A stretch of DNA of 64,000 nucleotides. Source: an uncultured Bartonella sp. GTDB lineage: Bacteria > Pseudomonadota > Alphaproteobacteria > Rhizobiales > Rhizobiaceae. Shown here in pieces: positions 9,158 through 18,814 of this stretch. A program made the translations under genes and the position numbers. The stretch spans positions 3,481 to 67,480 of the forward strand of contig CAMLON010000006.1 in assembly GCA_946481695.1 (NCBI GenBank), written 5' to 3'. The number at the start of each line of letters is the position of its first letter. Position 1 is the first letter of the stretch. Below the pieces are notes generated by a model, which was not told the origin of the DNA, searched no databases, and worked only from the letters and a program-made list of their open reading frames with translations.

Positions 9158-11137
9158 ATGAAAAATAATGACAAGCAGAACCAGATGGCCAATGCTATCC
9201 GTTTTCTATCTATAGATGCAATCGAGAAAGCAAATTCCGGGCATCCGGGGCTTCCGATGGGAGCTGCCGATATTGCAACCGTTCTTTATACAAAATTTCT
9301 CGCTCATGACCCGAAGAAGCCGAATTGGCCCAACCGCGACCGTTTTGTTCTTTCGGCAGGCCATGGCTCCATGCTGCTTTATTCGGCTATGTATTTGTCC
9401 GGCTACGAGGATGTCACAATTGACGAGATTAAAAATTTTCGTCAGCTTGGGGCAAAAACTGCCGGTCATCCCGAATATCGTCATATCAACGGTATTGAAA
9501 CGACAACCGGTCCGTTGGGGCAGGGAATAGCCAATGCTGTCGGTATGGCACTTGGCGAGCGGATCATGAATGCACGCTGGGGAGATTTGGTCGACCATTA
9601 CACCTATGTGCTTGCCGGTGACGGCTGCCTCATGGAAGGCATTTCGCAAGAAGCCATTGCCTTCGCCGGTCATATGAAGCTGAACAAGCTTATTCTCCTT
9701 TGGGACAATAACCAGATTTCGATTGATGGTGCGATCTCCGTTTCCGATAATACCGATCAATGTGCACGCTTTGAAGCCTGTCAATGGAATACAATCAAAG
9801 TTGACGGGCACGATCAGGATGCGATTGCCAAAGCAATCGAGAAAGCAAAATCATCCGACAAACCGACTTTGATCTCGTGCCGGACAACAATCGGTTTCGG
9901 CTCTCCCCATAAAGCGGGAACCAACAAGGTTCACGGTTCGCCTCTCGGTCAAGAAGAAGTTGCCGAAACGCGCAAAGCATTGGGCTGGGAAAGCGAGCCT
10001 TTTGTGGTTCCTGCCGAAATTCTTGATAGCTGGCGTCTTGCAGGCCTCAACGCCGCAAAGAAACGTCAGGAATGGGACAAGAAGCTTGAAGCACTTGATC
10101 CGCAACAACGTGCCGAATTCGACCGTTTGATGCGGGGTGATCTTCCGGGTAATTTTGACAATGTCATTAGCGAGTACAAGAAGAAGCTGGCCGCAGAGCA
10201 GCCGAAGGTGGCAACGCGTGTCGCTTCGCAAATGGCGCTCGAAGTTATCAACGGGGCGGTCAACGAAACAATTGGTGGATCAGCCGATTTGACAGGCTCC
10301 AACAACACCAAAACAAGCCAGACCAATGATATTACGCCGGAAGATTTTTCCGGTCGTTATATCCATTATGGTATTCGTGAACATGCAATGGCCGCGATTA
10401 TGAACGGCTTGTCGCTTTATGGCGGCATTATCCCTTATTCGGGGACGTTTTTGTGTTTTTCCGATTATGCCCGCCCGTCGATGCGGCTTTCATCATTGAT
10501 GGGAATTCGTGTCATTTATGTCATGACACATGATTCGATTGGTCTGGGGGAAGATGGGCCTACCCACCAGCCGGTTGAACATCTTGCAAGTTTGAGAGCA
10601 ATTCCTAATCACCTGGTTTTCCGTCCCGCCGATGTTGTTGAAACGGCCGAATGCTGGCAATTGGCGCTGAAATCCAAAACGACACCATCCACTTTGGCGC
10701 TGACCCGTCAAGGATTGCCGACCTTGCGGAAAAACTATGAAGAAGATAATCTCTCGGCACTGGGTGCTTACGAACTGATGACGGCAAGTGACGATGCGAA
10801 AGTCACAATCTTTGCATCGGGTTCGGAAGTGGAAATTGCGGTAAAGGCGCGTGAAGTGCTTGAAGCGAAGGGAATTCCTACAAGAGTGGTATCTGTCCCT
10901 TGTTTTGAGCTTTTCGAGCACCAAGTAGAGTCTTATAAAACAGCATTGATAGGCAATGCTCCGGTAAATATCGCTGTAGAAGCAGCTATTCGACAAGGGT
11001 GGGATCGTTTTATTGGCCGAGATGGTGTATTTATAGGGATGACCGGTTTTGGTGCGAGCGGTCCTATCGACGCACTTTACAAACATTTCGGGATCACTCC
11101 CGAAGCCGTCGTTGCAGCGGCGGAAGCAAAGCTTTAA
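9158..11137 (+). CDS. tkt: Transketolase
   Basis: A 659-residue thiamine-diphosphate enzyme moving two-carbon units between sugar phosphates, linking glycolysis and the pentose phosphate pathway. The family blocks are [14 protein letters not shown] near residue 27, the ThDP motif GDGCLMEG (154-161) ending at NN (184-185), [15 protein letters not shown], and in the pyrimidine-binding domain [17 protein letters not shown] [13 protein letters not shown] and [20 protein letters not shown]. The C-terminal domain is complete. It heads the tkt-gap-pgk-fba run on the plus strand, 33 bp before gap. Length is normal (E. coli TktA 663). Confidence 0.97.
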   Translation: MKNNDKQNQMANAIRFLSIDAIEKANSGHPGLPMGAADIATVLYTKFLAHDPKKPNWPNRDRFVLSAGHGSMLLYSAMYLSGYEDVTIDEIKNFRQLGAKTAGHPEYRHINGIETTTGPLGQGIANAVGMALGERIMNARWGDLVDHYTYVLAGDGCLMEGISQEAIAFAGHMKLNKLILLWDNNQISIDGAISVSDNTDQCARFEACQWNTIKVDGHDQDAIAKAIEKAKSSDKPTLISCRTTIGFGSPHKAGTNKVHGSPLGQEEVAETRKALGWESEPFVVPAEILDSWRLAGLNAAKKRQEWDKKLEALDPQQRAEFDRLMRGDLPGNFDNVISEYKKKLAAEQPKVATRVASQMALEVINGAVNETIGGSADLTGSNNTKTSQTNDITPEDFSGRYIHYGIREHAMAAIMNGLSLYGGIIPYSGTFLCFSDYARPSMRLSSLMGIRVIYVMTHDSIGLGEDGPTHQPVEHLASLRAIPNHLVFRPADVVETAECWQLALKSKTTPSTLALTRQGLPTLRKNYEEDNLSALGAYELMTASDDAKVTIFASGSEVEIAVKAREVLEAKGIPTRVVSVPCFELFEHQVESYKTALIGNAPVNIAVEAAIRQGWDRFIGRDGVFIGMTGFGASGPIDALYKHFGITPEAVVAAAEAKL

Positions 11138-11170
11138 TATTCAAATATCTCAATTAAAGGGAGAGATAAT

Positions 11171-12178
11171 ATGGCAGTACGTGTAGCAATCAACGGATTT
11201 GGACGTATTGGGCGCAATGTTGTGCGCGCAATCATTGAAAGTGGTCGCAAAGATATTGACATTGTTGCTGTTAACGATCTGGGGCCTGTTGAAACAAATG
11301 CCCATCTGTTGCGCTATGATTCGGTCCATGGACGTTTCCCCCATGAAGTAAAGGTAGCGGGTGATACCATTGATGCGGGCTGCGGGCCGATCAAGGTCAC
11401 GGCTGCACGTGATCCTGAACAATTGCCATGGAAAGAACTTGGCATTGATATTGCTTTGGAATGCACCGGTATTTTTACCGCCCGCGAAAAAGCTGCTGCC
11501 CATCTTGATGCAGGTGCCAAGCGTGTTATTGTTTCCGCACCGTCAAAAGGCGCTGATCTGACAGTTGTCTATGGCGTTAATCATGACAAGCTGACAAAAG
11601 AGCACAAGGTCATTTCCAATGGATCTTGCACCACCAATTGCCTTGCTCCGGTTGCCCATGTTCTCAACAAAACTGTCGGCATTGAAAAAGGCTTTATGAC
11701 AACCATTCACTCCTACACCGGCGATCAACCGACTTTGGATAAATTACACAAAGATCTCTACCGTGCACGTGCTGCCGCTTTGTCGATGATTCCGACATCT
11801 ACCGGTGCTGCCAAGGCCGTTGGCTTGGTCTTGCCGGAACTTGACGGCAAGCTTGATGGCGTTGCTATCCGTGTTCCGACCCCGAACGTTTCGGTTGTCG
11901 ACTTTACCTTTATTGCAAAGCGTCCGGTTACGCCGGAAGAAATCAATGAAGAAATCCGTGCTGCTGCAAATGGACCTTTGAAGGGTATCCTCGGCTATAC
12001 CGATGAAAAACTCGTCAGCCACGATTTCAACCATGATCCGCATTCGTCGGTTTTCCATACCGAGCAAACACGCGTTATGGATGGAACATTCGTTCGTATT
12101 CTTTCCTGGTACGACAATGAATGGGGCTTCTCCAACCGTATGGCTGATGTTGCTGTCGCTTTTGCAAAAACCATCTAA
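11171..12178 (+). CDS. gap: Glyceraldehyde-3-phosphate dehydrogenase
   Basis: A 335-residue NAD-dependent enzyme oxidising glyceraldehyde 3-phosphate to 1,3-bisphosphoglycerate. The dinucleotide-binding motif GFGRIGRNV is at residues 9-17, and the active-site segment SCTTNC is at 152-157 with catalytic Cys153. Other conserved blocks are [39 protein letters not shown] and [21 protein letters not shown] (11160-11167) precedes the ATG as ribosome site. It probably shares a transcript with tkt, and a strong terminator follows. Confidence 0.97.
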   Translation: MAVRVAINGFGRIGRNVVRAIIESGRKDIDIVAVNDLGPVETNAHLLRYDSVHGRFPHEVKVAGDTIDAGCGPIKVTAARDPEQLPWKELGIDIALECTGIFTAREKAAAHLDAGAKRVIVSAPSKGADLTVVYGVNHDKLTKEHKVISNGSCTTNCLAPVAHVLNKTVGIEKGFMTTIHSYTGDQPTLDKLHKDLYRARAAALSMIPTSTGAAKAVGLVLPELDGKLDGVAIRVPTPNVSVVDFTFIAKRPVTPEEINEEIRAAANGPLKGILGYTDEKLVSHDFNHDPHSSVFHTEQTRVMDGTFVRILSWYDNEWGFSNRMADVAVAFAKTI

Positions 12179-12187
12179 TAGAACGAT

Positions 12188-12213
12188 GGGGGCGCGAGCC
12201 CCCGTTTTCTTTT
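12188..12213 (+). terminator. Rho-independent terminator after gap
   Basis: GGGGGC, a GCGA tetraloop, GCCCCC and then GTTTTCTTTT, 9 nt after the gap stop. It would separate most gap transcription from pgk. Confidence 0.88.
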
Positions 12214-12322
12214 GAAAAGCGGGGCTTTGTCGATTGTCTGGCCGAGGCCTTGCTATAAAAAGTAAATGAGCGGACCGTTTATGAAAAAAGAACGGCCATG
12301 TCTTGAAAATCTGGAGAAAAAT

Positions 12323-13513
12323 ATGGCTTTTCGCACCCTTGATGATGTTGACGTAAAATCCAAACGCGTTCTTTTGCGTGTTGACCTCAATGTTCCTGTC
12401 ACAGACGGAAAGGTCACAGATGCAACCCGCATCGAGCGGGTAAAACCGACCATCAACGAATTGAGTAGAAAAGGTGCAAAAGTTATTTTGCTTGCCCATT
12501 TCGGGCGTCCGAAAGGCAAAGTCGTTGCCGAATTTTCGCTGAAGCAAATTGTTCCGACTGTGGAGAAAGTCCTTGGCAAAACAGTAGGTTTTGCCGAAGA
12601 TTGTATCGGTGAAAAAGCAAAAGCCGCAGTCGATGCCATGAAAGATGGCGATGTTGTTCTTTTGGAGAATACGCGCTTCCATGAAGGCGAAGAAAAGAAC
12701 GATCCGGCATTTGTAAAAGCATTGGCTGAAAATGGCGATATTTATGTCAATGATGCGTTTTCCGCCGCTCACCGTGCCCATGCTTCAACGGAAGGGCTTG
12801 CCCATTTGTTGCCGGCCTATGCCGGACGCTCCATGCAGATGGAACTTGAGGCACTGGAAAAAGGACTCGGACATCCGGCGCATCCGGTTGTAGCCATTGT
12901 TGGCGGAGCCAAAGTTTCTACCAAAATCGACCTTCTCAACAATCTGATAGAAAAAGTGGACGCACTTATTATCGGCGGTGGTATGGCCAATACGTTTCTT
13001 GCAGCCGAAGGTTTAAGCGTTGGAAAATCGCTCTGCGAACACGACCTTGGCGAAACAGCCCGCGCTATCATGACCAAGGCGAAGACCGAAAATTGTTCGA
13101 TCATTTTGCCGGTTGATGCCATTGTTGCCGAAAGTTTTGAAGCAAACTCGCCCAATCATCGTTATGGAATTGACTCCATTCCGGCCGATGGAATGATCCT
13201 TGATATTGGTGAAAATTCTGTCGAACGTATCAATGCAGCAATTGACGATGCTGCAACCATTGTCTGGAACGGGCCGCTTGGCGCTTTTGAACTTCATCCT
13301 TTCGATGCGGGTACAGTTGCTGTTGCCAAACGTGTCGCTGCCCGCACAAAACAGAAAAAACTCGTTTCTATTGCTGGCGGTGGGGATACCGTGTCGGCGC
13401 TGCACCATGCCGGTGTCGCTTCCGATTTCACTTATATCTCGACAGCCGGCGGAGCCTTTCTCGAATGGATGGAAGGCAAGCCTTTGCCGGGTATTCTGGC
13501 TTTGGAAAAATAG
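12323..13513 (+). CDS. pgk: Phosphoglycerate kinase
   Basis: A 396-residue enzyme making ATP from 1,3-bisphosphoglycerate. The N-terminal substrate block [12 protein letters not shown], then [38 protein letters not shown] and the nucleotide-domain blocks [14 protein letters not shown] and [13 protein letters not shown] are all in the expected order. The reading frame is open upstream to 12266, but GGAG at 12313-12316 lies 6 nt before the ATG at 12323. The protein from there begins [10 protein letters not shown] like its relatives, so that start is chosen. It lies downstream of the gap terminator, so it may have its own promoter within 12214-12310. Confidence 0.97.
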   Translation: MAFRTLDDVDVKSKRVLLRVDLNVPVTDGKVTDATRIERVKPTINELSRKGAKVILLAHFGRPKGKVVAEFSLKQIVPTVEKVLGKTVGFAEDCIGEKAKAAVDAMKDGDVVLLENTRFHEGEEKNDPAFVKALAENGDIYVNDAFSAAHRAHASTEGLAHLLPAYAGRSMQMELEALEKGLGHPAHPVVAIVGGAKVSTKIDLLNNLIEKVDALIIGGGMANTFLAAEGLSVGKSLCEHDLGETARAIMTKAKTENCSIILPVDAIVAESFEANSPNHRYGIDSIPADGMILDIGENSVERINAAIDDAATIVWNGPLGAFELHPFDAGTVAVAKRVAARTKQKKLVSIAGGGDTVSALHHAGVASDFTYISTAGGAFLEWMEGKPLPGILALEK

Positions 13514-13579
13514 GTTTAAAATGCGGGGAGAGAGAGTTTTCTTTTTTAAAGAATTTTCCGCCTGCAAATTCAGGTAAAC

Positions 13580-13601
13580 GAAACGGAGGTTTGTCCGTTT
13601 C
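13580..13601 (+). terminator. Possible hairpin terminator after pgk
   Basis: An inverted repeat GAAACGGA (ggtttg) TCCGTTTC lies 66 nt past the pgk stop. The following cactttg is a weak U-tract, so termination may be partial, leaving fba readthrough possible. Confidence 0.4.
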
Positions 13602-13655
13602 ACTTTGAATATTATTATTTTAATGTCTGGCTATTAGAACAGAGGAGCCGCCCCA

Positions 13656-14684
13656 ATGAGTGAACGTATTGAGGATATCGCAATTGCTATGACAGCAGGA
13701 GGAAAAGGTCTGCTTGCTGCTGATGAAAGCACCAGTACGATTAAAAAACGTTTTGATGCGATCAAGCTTGAATCGACCGAAGAAAACCGCCGCGACTATC
13801 GCGAGATGTTGTTCACGACTAAAGAAGCTATGGAAAAATATATTTCCGGTGTCATTCTTTATGATGAAACAATCCGCCAAAAAGCTTCCGACGGCCGCAT
13901 GTTGACCGATATCATCAAAGCGGCCGGTTCAATTCCCGGTATCAAGGTTGACGAAGGGGCAAAACCGCTTGCCGGTTTCCCTGATGAAACGATCACTGAA
14001 GGACTTGACGGTTTGCGTGGACGTTTGAAGGAATATTATGAATTGGGTGCCCGTTTTGCCAAATGGCGCGGCGTTATTGCTATTGATAGCAATAAATTCC
14101 CGACATGGGGTGCTGTAAGGCAAAATGCACAGGCCTTGGCACGCTATGCCGCACTTTGTCAGGAAGCACAGATTGTGCCGATTGTAGAGCCGGAAATCCT
14201 GATGGATGGCAAGCCCGGAGACCATTCGATCGACCGTTGCTATGAAGTAACAGAACATGTCTTGAGAACAGTTTTTGACGAGCTATTTGCCGCCCGCGTC
14301 AAGATGGAAGGCATGATTTTGAAACCCAATATGGTGATTGATGGCAAAAAAGCCCGTAAAGCTTCGGTCGAAGAAGTTGCAGAAAAAACAGTTCGTGTTT
14401 TGAAAACAACAGTTCCTTCGGCTGTTCCCGGAATTGCATTCCTTTCCGGCGGTCAATCGGACGAAGAAGCAACAGCCCATCTTTCGGCAATCAATGCAAT
14501 CGGCAATCTCCCGTGGAAGGTAACATTCTCTTACGGGCGCGCTTTGCAAGCTGCTGCTATCGCGGCCTGGGGCGGTAAAAAGCAGAATGTTGCAGCCGGA
14601 CAAAAGGCTTTTGCCCACCGTGCAAAGATGAACTATCTTGCAGCACTTGGCAAATGGACCAAAAAAGACGAACAAACTGCCTGA
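13656..14684 (+). CDS. Class I fructose-bisphosphate aldolase
   Basis: A 342-residue Schiff-base (class I) aldolase cleaving fructose 1,6-bisphosphate. Seen are GKGLLAADESTSTIKKRF near residue 17, YREMLFTT, GVILYDETIRQ, IKVDEGAKPL, AKWRGVIAID, IVPIVEPEILMDGDH-like IVEPEILMDGKPGDHSID, the MILKPNMV segment carrying the Schiff-base lysine, PGIAFLSGGQSDEEAT and TFSYGRALQ. These identify the eukaryote-like class I family, not the zinc class II enzyme. GAGGAGCCG precedes the ATG. It closes the tkt-gap-pgk-fba run, and a terminator follows. Confidence 0.95.
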   Translation: MSERIEDIAIAMTAGGKGLLAADESTSTIKKRFDAIKLESTEENRRDYREMLFTTKEAMEKYISGVILYDETIRQKASDGRMLTDIIKAAGSIPGIKVDEGAKPLAGFPDETITEGLDGLRGRLKEYYELGARFAKWRGVIAIDSNKFPTWGAVRQNAQALARYAALCQEAQIVPIVEPEILMDGKPGDHSIDRCYEVTEHVLRTVFDELFAARVKMEGMILKPNMVIDGKKARKASVEEVAEKTVRVLKTTVPSAVPGIAFLSGGQSDEEATAHLSAINAIGNLPWKVTFSYGRALQAAAIAAWGGKKQNVAAGQKAFAHRAKMNYLAALGKWTKKDEQTA

Positions 14685-14712
14685 TTTTCAAAAATAGAAT
14701 TATAAGAGTTTC

Positions 14713-14746
14713 AAAAAGCCCGAAGCACTTGTTTCGGGCTTTTATT
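14713..14746 (+). terminator. Rho-independent terminator after aldolase gene
   Basis: AAAGCCCGAA(gcacttg)TTTCGGGCTTTT followed by ATTATAA, about 30 nt after the stop. Confidence 0.85.
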
Positions 14747-14970
14747 ATAAAAGTGTATCATATTTGTTACAGATTATCTTTTAAAAACGCCTTAGAAATA
14801 AAAACGCTATTAAAAACTTGAATAGATTCTTCAAGTTTGTATAGATGCATCAGAATTTCTATTTGCTCGTCGGGATTTGCATGGACATGACGGGCTTGCT
14901 AAGTGAGAGGTCCATGACAGACAGTCAATACATTATCGACAGGTTCGATAAGTAACTTTTCGGGGCAATG

Positions 14971-16095
14971 ATGAATAAATTATTTCAGGCATTCATGGTA
15001 ACTTCAGCGGTTATCGCAATTCAAACAACAGCGGCAAAGGCAGCCGATGTCGCCTTGCCGGAAGCTGAACCGGTCGAATATGTCCGTGTCTGCGACGCTT
15101 ATGGCGAAGGGTATTTCTATATTCCGGGCACCGATACATGTTTGAAACTGGGTGGTTTTGTCTATGCGCAGGCGAAGGGTGGTGACGATGTTTATGCCCG
15201 TTCGCGTGACGAACGTAATATGAAAACCTGGCGCGATGAAGTCCGTGCCCATTTGCTCGTTGCAACAGCTTCCGAAACCGAACTCGGAACCCTGAAAACA
15301 CATATCGAGTTACGTTCCGATTTTGACGACGGCACGGATTCATCTTCGTCGGAATTGCGTTTCGGTTATATCGAACTCGGCGGTTTGCATATCGGTGTCG
15401 ATGAATCGGCATTGAATACATTCTTCGATTACTATGGCAACTTCATCAATGATGACGTTATCTTGGGCGGTGCCTATCGTACCAATATGATCCAATACCA
15501 ATATGCTTTCAGCAGTGGTCTGACGGCAATGGTTTCAATCGAGCAGGGCGGCGACGAAGATACCGACTTTAACGGAACGATAGAAGATTACACCCCCGAT
15601 GTTGTTGCCGGTTTGAAGTTTGAACAAGGTTGGGGATCAATTACAGGTGCCGGTGCTTACGATGCCGTAAATGAAGCCTGGATTGGCAAGGCAAAAGTCA
15701 ACCTGAAGATTACCGACGCATTCAATATCTGGGTTATGGGTGCCTATAAGGATTTGAAAGACACCTATTATGAGGACATCGACGATAAAGATTCCATTAT
15801 CCGCGACGGTCGTCGCGGTATCCGCGCTGTCGACAGTTTCTACGGTACATGGGGCGGAAAATGGGTTGGCTGGCTCGGCGCTTCTTATAAATTCACGCCG
15901 AAAACAACAGGAAACTTCCAGTTGTCTTATGAAGGTGTAGGCAATACTTACACAGCCGCCAATGTTGCTTATGAAATGCTTCCCGGTCTTACCGTTATGC
16001 CGGAAGTCAACTATCGTAAATGGAATGATGTCCATTCGGATTTGCACGATCAGGATGCTATCGGCGGCGCTATCCGTATTCAACGCGACTTCTAA
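14971..16095 (+). CDS. Omp2-type porin
   Basis: A 374-residue outer-membrane porin of the alphaproteobacterial porin family (Brucella Omp2a/Omp2b relatives). A signal peptide (MNKLFQAFMVTSAVIAIQTTAAKAAD) is cut after AKA. The mature start, with VEYVRVCDAYGEGYFYIPG and DTCLKLGGFVY, is the hallmark of this family and includes its conserved disulfide cysteines. The rest alternates aromatic and polar residues as in a beta-barrel and ends in phenylalanine (QRDF), the usual BAM recognition residue. CGGGG at 14961-14965 fits the ATG at 14971 better than the one at 14968. It probably mediates diffusion of small solutes. A strong terminator follows. Confidence 0.93.
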   Translation: MNKLFQAFMVTSAVIAIQTTAAKAADVALPEAEPVEYVRVCDAYGEGYFYIPGTDTCLKLGGFVYAQAKGGDDVYARSRDERNMKTWRDEVRAHLLVATASETELGTLKTHIELRSDFDDGTDSSSSELRFGYIELGGLHIGVDESALNTFFDYYGNFINDDVILGGAYRTNMIQYQYAFSSGLTAMVSIEQGGDEDTDFNGTIEDYTPDVVAGLKFEQGWGSITGAGAYDAVNEAWIGKAKVNLKITDAFNIWVMGAYKDLKDTYYEDIDDKDSIIRDGRRGIRAVDSFYGTWGGKWVGWLGASYKFTPKTTGNFQLSYEGVGNTYTAANVAYEMLPGLTVMPEVNYRKWNDVHSDLHDQDAIGGAIRIQRDF

Positions 16096-16114
16096 ACAGT
16101 CAAATATCGTTGGT

Positions 16115-16141
16115 AAAAAGCCCCTTCACGGGGCTTTTTGC
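16115..16141 (+). terminator. Rho-independent terminator after the porin gene
   Basis: AAAAAGCCCC (ttca) GGGGCTTTTT lies 20 nt after the porin stop. Confidence 0.92.
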
Positions 16142-16186
16142 ATTTTATAAGCAGATTAAGCAGCTTTTTGCGTTTTATTAGCAGAG
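16133..16186 (+). repeat. 30-bp-period duplication overlapping the porin terminator
   Basis: The segment gctttttgcattttataagc (16133-16152) recurs as gctttttgcgttttattagc (16163-16182), each copy followed by aga. The first copy includes the terminator U-tract. Confidence 0.7.
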
Positions 16187-16687
16187 TTTTATCGACGTCG
16201 ACGGGCAATAAGAAACTTCGGTATTTCCATTGTTAAAACCGGCATAATCCGATTTTTAAACCGGCCAGTCCGGTTGTTGCACATCTTGCCGGCACCGTTA
16301 GAAAAACATATTTAAAAAAATTTATGATTAGTAATAAAAGTATAATTTTTATTTTAAATAGTTATATATAGTGTGAAATAGATATGAAATATTATTCAGT
16401 GAACAGTAAACGATTTATATAACTATTATAAATAATTATAATAAAAATTATAAATAACATATAACTATAAAATAAAAAATGATTATTCATGTTATTATCA
16501 TAAAATGACGCAGATTTTGAAATATAACGAAATATTGTTTATATAACTATTTTATTGAATTGATTTTTCTATGGGCGGATATAGGCGGCGAAACAGCAAG
16601 TAAAGCCGGTGTGCAGAAACAATTTTGCAGAAAAGAAAAACAATAGGAGGCCGCCGAAAAGACCGCATGAGGAAGTTGAGAAGACGT
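16187..16687. other. Gene-free spacer with a very AT-rich core
   Basis: No open frame of note. The segment 16300-16560 is extremely AT-rich with many ATAA/TTAT runs. It then changes abruptly at about 16570 to a purine-rich, G-rich strand that leads into the 92-bp repeats. Confidence 0.7.
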
Positions 16688-17037
16688 TAGCAGAACGGGA
16701 AAGCTATAACTCGTTGGGCGGCGGGGAGAGGATGGGGGACAGTAGCGAGAGCGAGGACAGTAGCTGCATGGGAGTGCAGTAGCAGAACGGGAAAGCTATC
16801 GCAGGTTGGGCGGGCGGTAGAGGGTGGGGGCTGTAGCGAGAGCGAGGACAGTAGCCGGATACGACGGCAATAGCAGGACGGGAAAGTTATAACTCGTTGG
16901 GCGGAGGGTAGAGGATAGGGGGGCTGTAGCGAGAGCGAGGACAGTAGACGGATGCGACGACATTAGCAGGACGGGAAAGCTATCGCAGGTTGGGCGGCGG
17001 GGAGAGGATGGGGACTGTAGCGAGATTGGGAGCTGTT
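16688..17037 (+). repeat. Four tandem ~92-bp repeats, G-rich on the plus strand
   Basis: Units begin at 16688, 16780, 16871 and 16964 with tagcagaacgggaaag or tagcaggacgggaaag; spacings are 92, 91 and 93 bp, and the fourth unit is truncated near 17037. Each unit contains gttgggcgg, a G-rich block such as gaggatggggg, and (in units 1-3) tagcgagagcgaggacagtag. Units 1 and 3 share tataactcgtt after the first block, while 2 and 4 share tatcgcaggtt. The tag-containing units block long plus-strand frames and I see no coding content on either strand. It is not CRISPR-like, because units are contiguous without unique spacers. Confidence 0.9.
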
Positions 17038-17416
17038 ATGAATCCTGCTTGATATTTGGTCGCCATTCCAATTTTCAAACGGCAAAAATGGAAAAATAAA
17101 GGTGGCAGGAATTTTCCCGAAGAGTCATTCGACTTATTTTGGAAAGTCGTCGGCAGTAGATTTACAGTTCAAGAAATAAAGACATTTGTCAGTGGTTTCA
17201 CATTGACGTTTAATAACATGGAAAAACAGACTATCAACGTTAAAGTGCAACTGAAAATGGCGCCCGCTCCGCTGCGGCGCAATTAACTGTAACAAATACG
17301 TACCGAAGAGATTTTTACCATTAAACGCGAAATATCAAACGAGTGCCGGACGAGCAAAAACGCAATTCTATAAGCGCTTTAAAAAATTTTATTTTCGGGA
17401 TTTTCGGGTCTCGCTA
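17038..17416. other. Gene-free spacer after the repeat array
   Basis: About 380 bp. One plus-strand frame (17056-17286) opens only at TTG, has no ribosome site and no recognisable content. I see nothing else in it. Confidence 0.55.
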
Positions 17417-18157
17417 TCAGTGCGGATCAATGCCGAACCATTTTTTATAAATCGTTGCATATGTACCATTTTCTTTCAGGTGATCGAGAGCAGTGTTATA
17501 ACGCGTCACCAACTGGCTACCTTGGGGGAAAGCCGCACCATAATTCTGTTGTTCAAGATCGTCTCCGACAGTCTTGACTTTGCCTTTGCCGGTCGTTGCT
17601 GCATAATTCAACAAAGCAGGCGTATCATATAACACAGCATCGACATTGCCTTCCAGAAGATCCTTGAACGCCCCGTCTATTTCGGAATACAGACGACGCT
17701 CGGTATTCGGCAGATGTTCGATTGCATAAGGAAAAGCACTCGTTCCGTTCTTTATTGCAATCGTTTTTTCCTTTAAATCATCAATTGATTTGATATTGCT
17801 ATCATTGCGAACCAACAAGATCAGACCACCTGCATAATAAGGCTTGGAAAAATCGACAACGTTCGTCCGCGTTCTGGTAATGGCTAATCCCGCCATAGCA
17901 ACATCAATCTGGCCGATGTGAACGTCCGACATGATTGTCGAAAAATCCATCGGTGTTACTTTATATTTGACACCCATATCACGGGCAATTGCATCCCAAA
18001 GATCTACATCGAAACCGTTAATTTTTCCATCTTGCATATAGCTGAATGGAACGTGATTATTATCGGTTGCAAATCGAACTTCCTGAGCTTGTGCAAGTTT
18101 TATAAAGCTTAAAGCTGTCACGCAAATGACAACTTTAAATATAAACCTGAAAGTCAT
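17417..18157 (-). CDS. Amino-acid ABC transporter substrate-binding protein (orphan)
   Basis: A 246-residue periplasmic binding protein of family SBP_bac_3 (GlnH/ArtJ-like), which captures polar amino acids for an ABC importer. Signal peptide MTFRFIFKVVICVTALSFIK..AQA is followed by EVRFATDNNHVPFSY, then GKINGFDVDLWDAIA, DVAMAGLAITRTRTNVVDFSKPYY, the LKEKTIAIKNGTSAF hinge region and a C-terminal KKWFG. GGGAG lies 6 nt before the ATG at 18155-18157; an upstream TTG (18163) overlaps the ribosome site and is rejected. No permease or ATPase gene adjoins it, so its transporter partners lie elsewhere. Position beside the repeat array and a possible rearrangement edge is noteworthy. Confidence 0.88.
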   Translation of the reverse strand: MTFRFIFKVVICVTALSFIKLAQAQEVRFATDNNHVPFSYMQDGKINGFDVDLWDAIARDMGVKYKVTPMDFSTIMSDVHIGQIDVAMAGLAITRTRTNVVDFSKPYYAGGLILLVRNDSNIKSIDDLKEKTIAIKNGTSAFPYAIEHLPNTERRLYSEIDGAFKDLLEGNVDAVLYDTPALLNYAATTGKGKVKTVGDDLEQQNYGAAFPQGSQLVTRYNTALDHLKENGTYATIYKKWFGIDPH

Positions 18158-18358
18158 ACCCAACTCCCTGAATTTGAAAGACGATCAGAACGTACAAAAA
18201 GTACGCCTTTATCCTCAAGCAATATCCTAACAATAAAATTGCTTGATATACTCAATAATAGAATAAAAGGAACAAACATGAAGAACATTAAAATATACTT
18301 ATATCCTTAAAAATAAAATTTAGAACAATTCTAATGCAGTGATAAGAATTTAAAAAAA

Positions 18359-18814
18359 TTATTTTCCTGCAATCATCACATTCCAGCTTTCTATAAATTC
18401 ATCCGGTATGCGTTGCGGAAATCCTTGTGAATTGACTAACGCCAATTGAACTTCGGCAGAAACAAGCAATACATCTTCTCGGAAAATTTTTTGAGCCATT
18501 ACGAGGCGTGCCCCTCCCATTTTTATTATACTCGTCCGGATATTTAGTATATCGTCAAAATGGGCGGATTTATGGTAACTAATAGCCATTTTATGCACAA
18601 CCCAGCCCGATTTTTCACTTTGCTCACCATTTGCCAGTTCTTTATGGTTACGCAGACTTAATCTTATAAATTCGGAACGTCCACGCTCCAGAAATTCAAG
18701 ATAACGGGCATGGTAGACGACGCCGGTAAAATCCGTGTCGGCAAAATAGACACGAGCGAAAAGATGGTGCACATGACCGATAAATTCGCCGCAAAAAGGA
18801 ACATTCTCAATCAT
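18359..18814 (-). CDS. ybgC: Tol-pal associated acyl-CoA thioesterase YbgC
   Basis: A 151-residue hot-dog fold thioesterase. The motif [25 protein letters not shown] has the catalytic aspartate and the conserved histidine and tyrosine of the 4-hydroxybenzoyl-CoA thioesterase family. The rest ([19 protein letters not shown]) fits YbgC. The ATG at 18812-18814 overlaps the end of ruvB (ATGATTGA); a TTG at 18826 is an alternative. YbgC is normally the first gene of the tol-pal cluster in the same orientation, but here tolQ is 21 kb away and on the opposite strand. It acts on short acyl-CoAs or phospholipid-related acyl-ACP complexes (family knowledge). Confidence 0.88.
   Translation of the reverse strand: MIENVPFCGEFIGHVHHLFARVYFADTDFTGVVYHARYLEFLERGRSEFIRLSLRNHKELANGEQSEKSGWVVHKMAISYHKSAHFDDILNIRTSIIKMGGARLVMAQKIFREDVLLVSAEVQLALVNSQGFPQRIPDEFIESWNVMIAGK

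Noticed and set aside
11744..12781. 345-codon antisense frame across gap and pgk
   Set aside because: It is a shadow of strongly conserved coding sequence on the other strand; similar long shadows lie over ftsH (47980-49191), thiE (23321-24259) and tkt (10493-11086).
16688..17037. CRISPR array
   Set aside because: Units of about 92 bp are contiguous, with no unique spacers and no cas genes nearby.
17056..17286. 76-codon open frame downstream of the 92-bp repeats
   Set aside because: It opens only at TTG, without a ribosome site, and its product is not recognisable.
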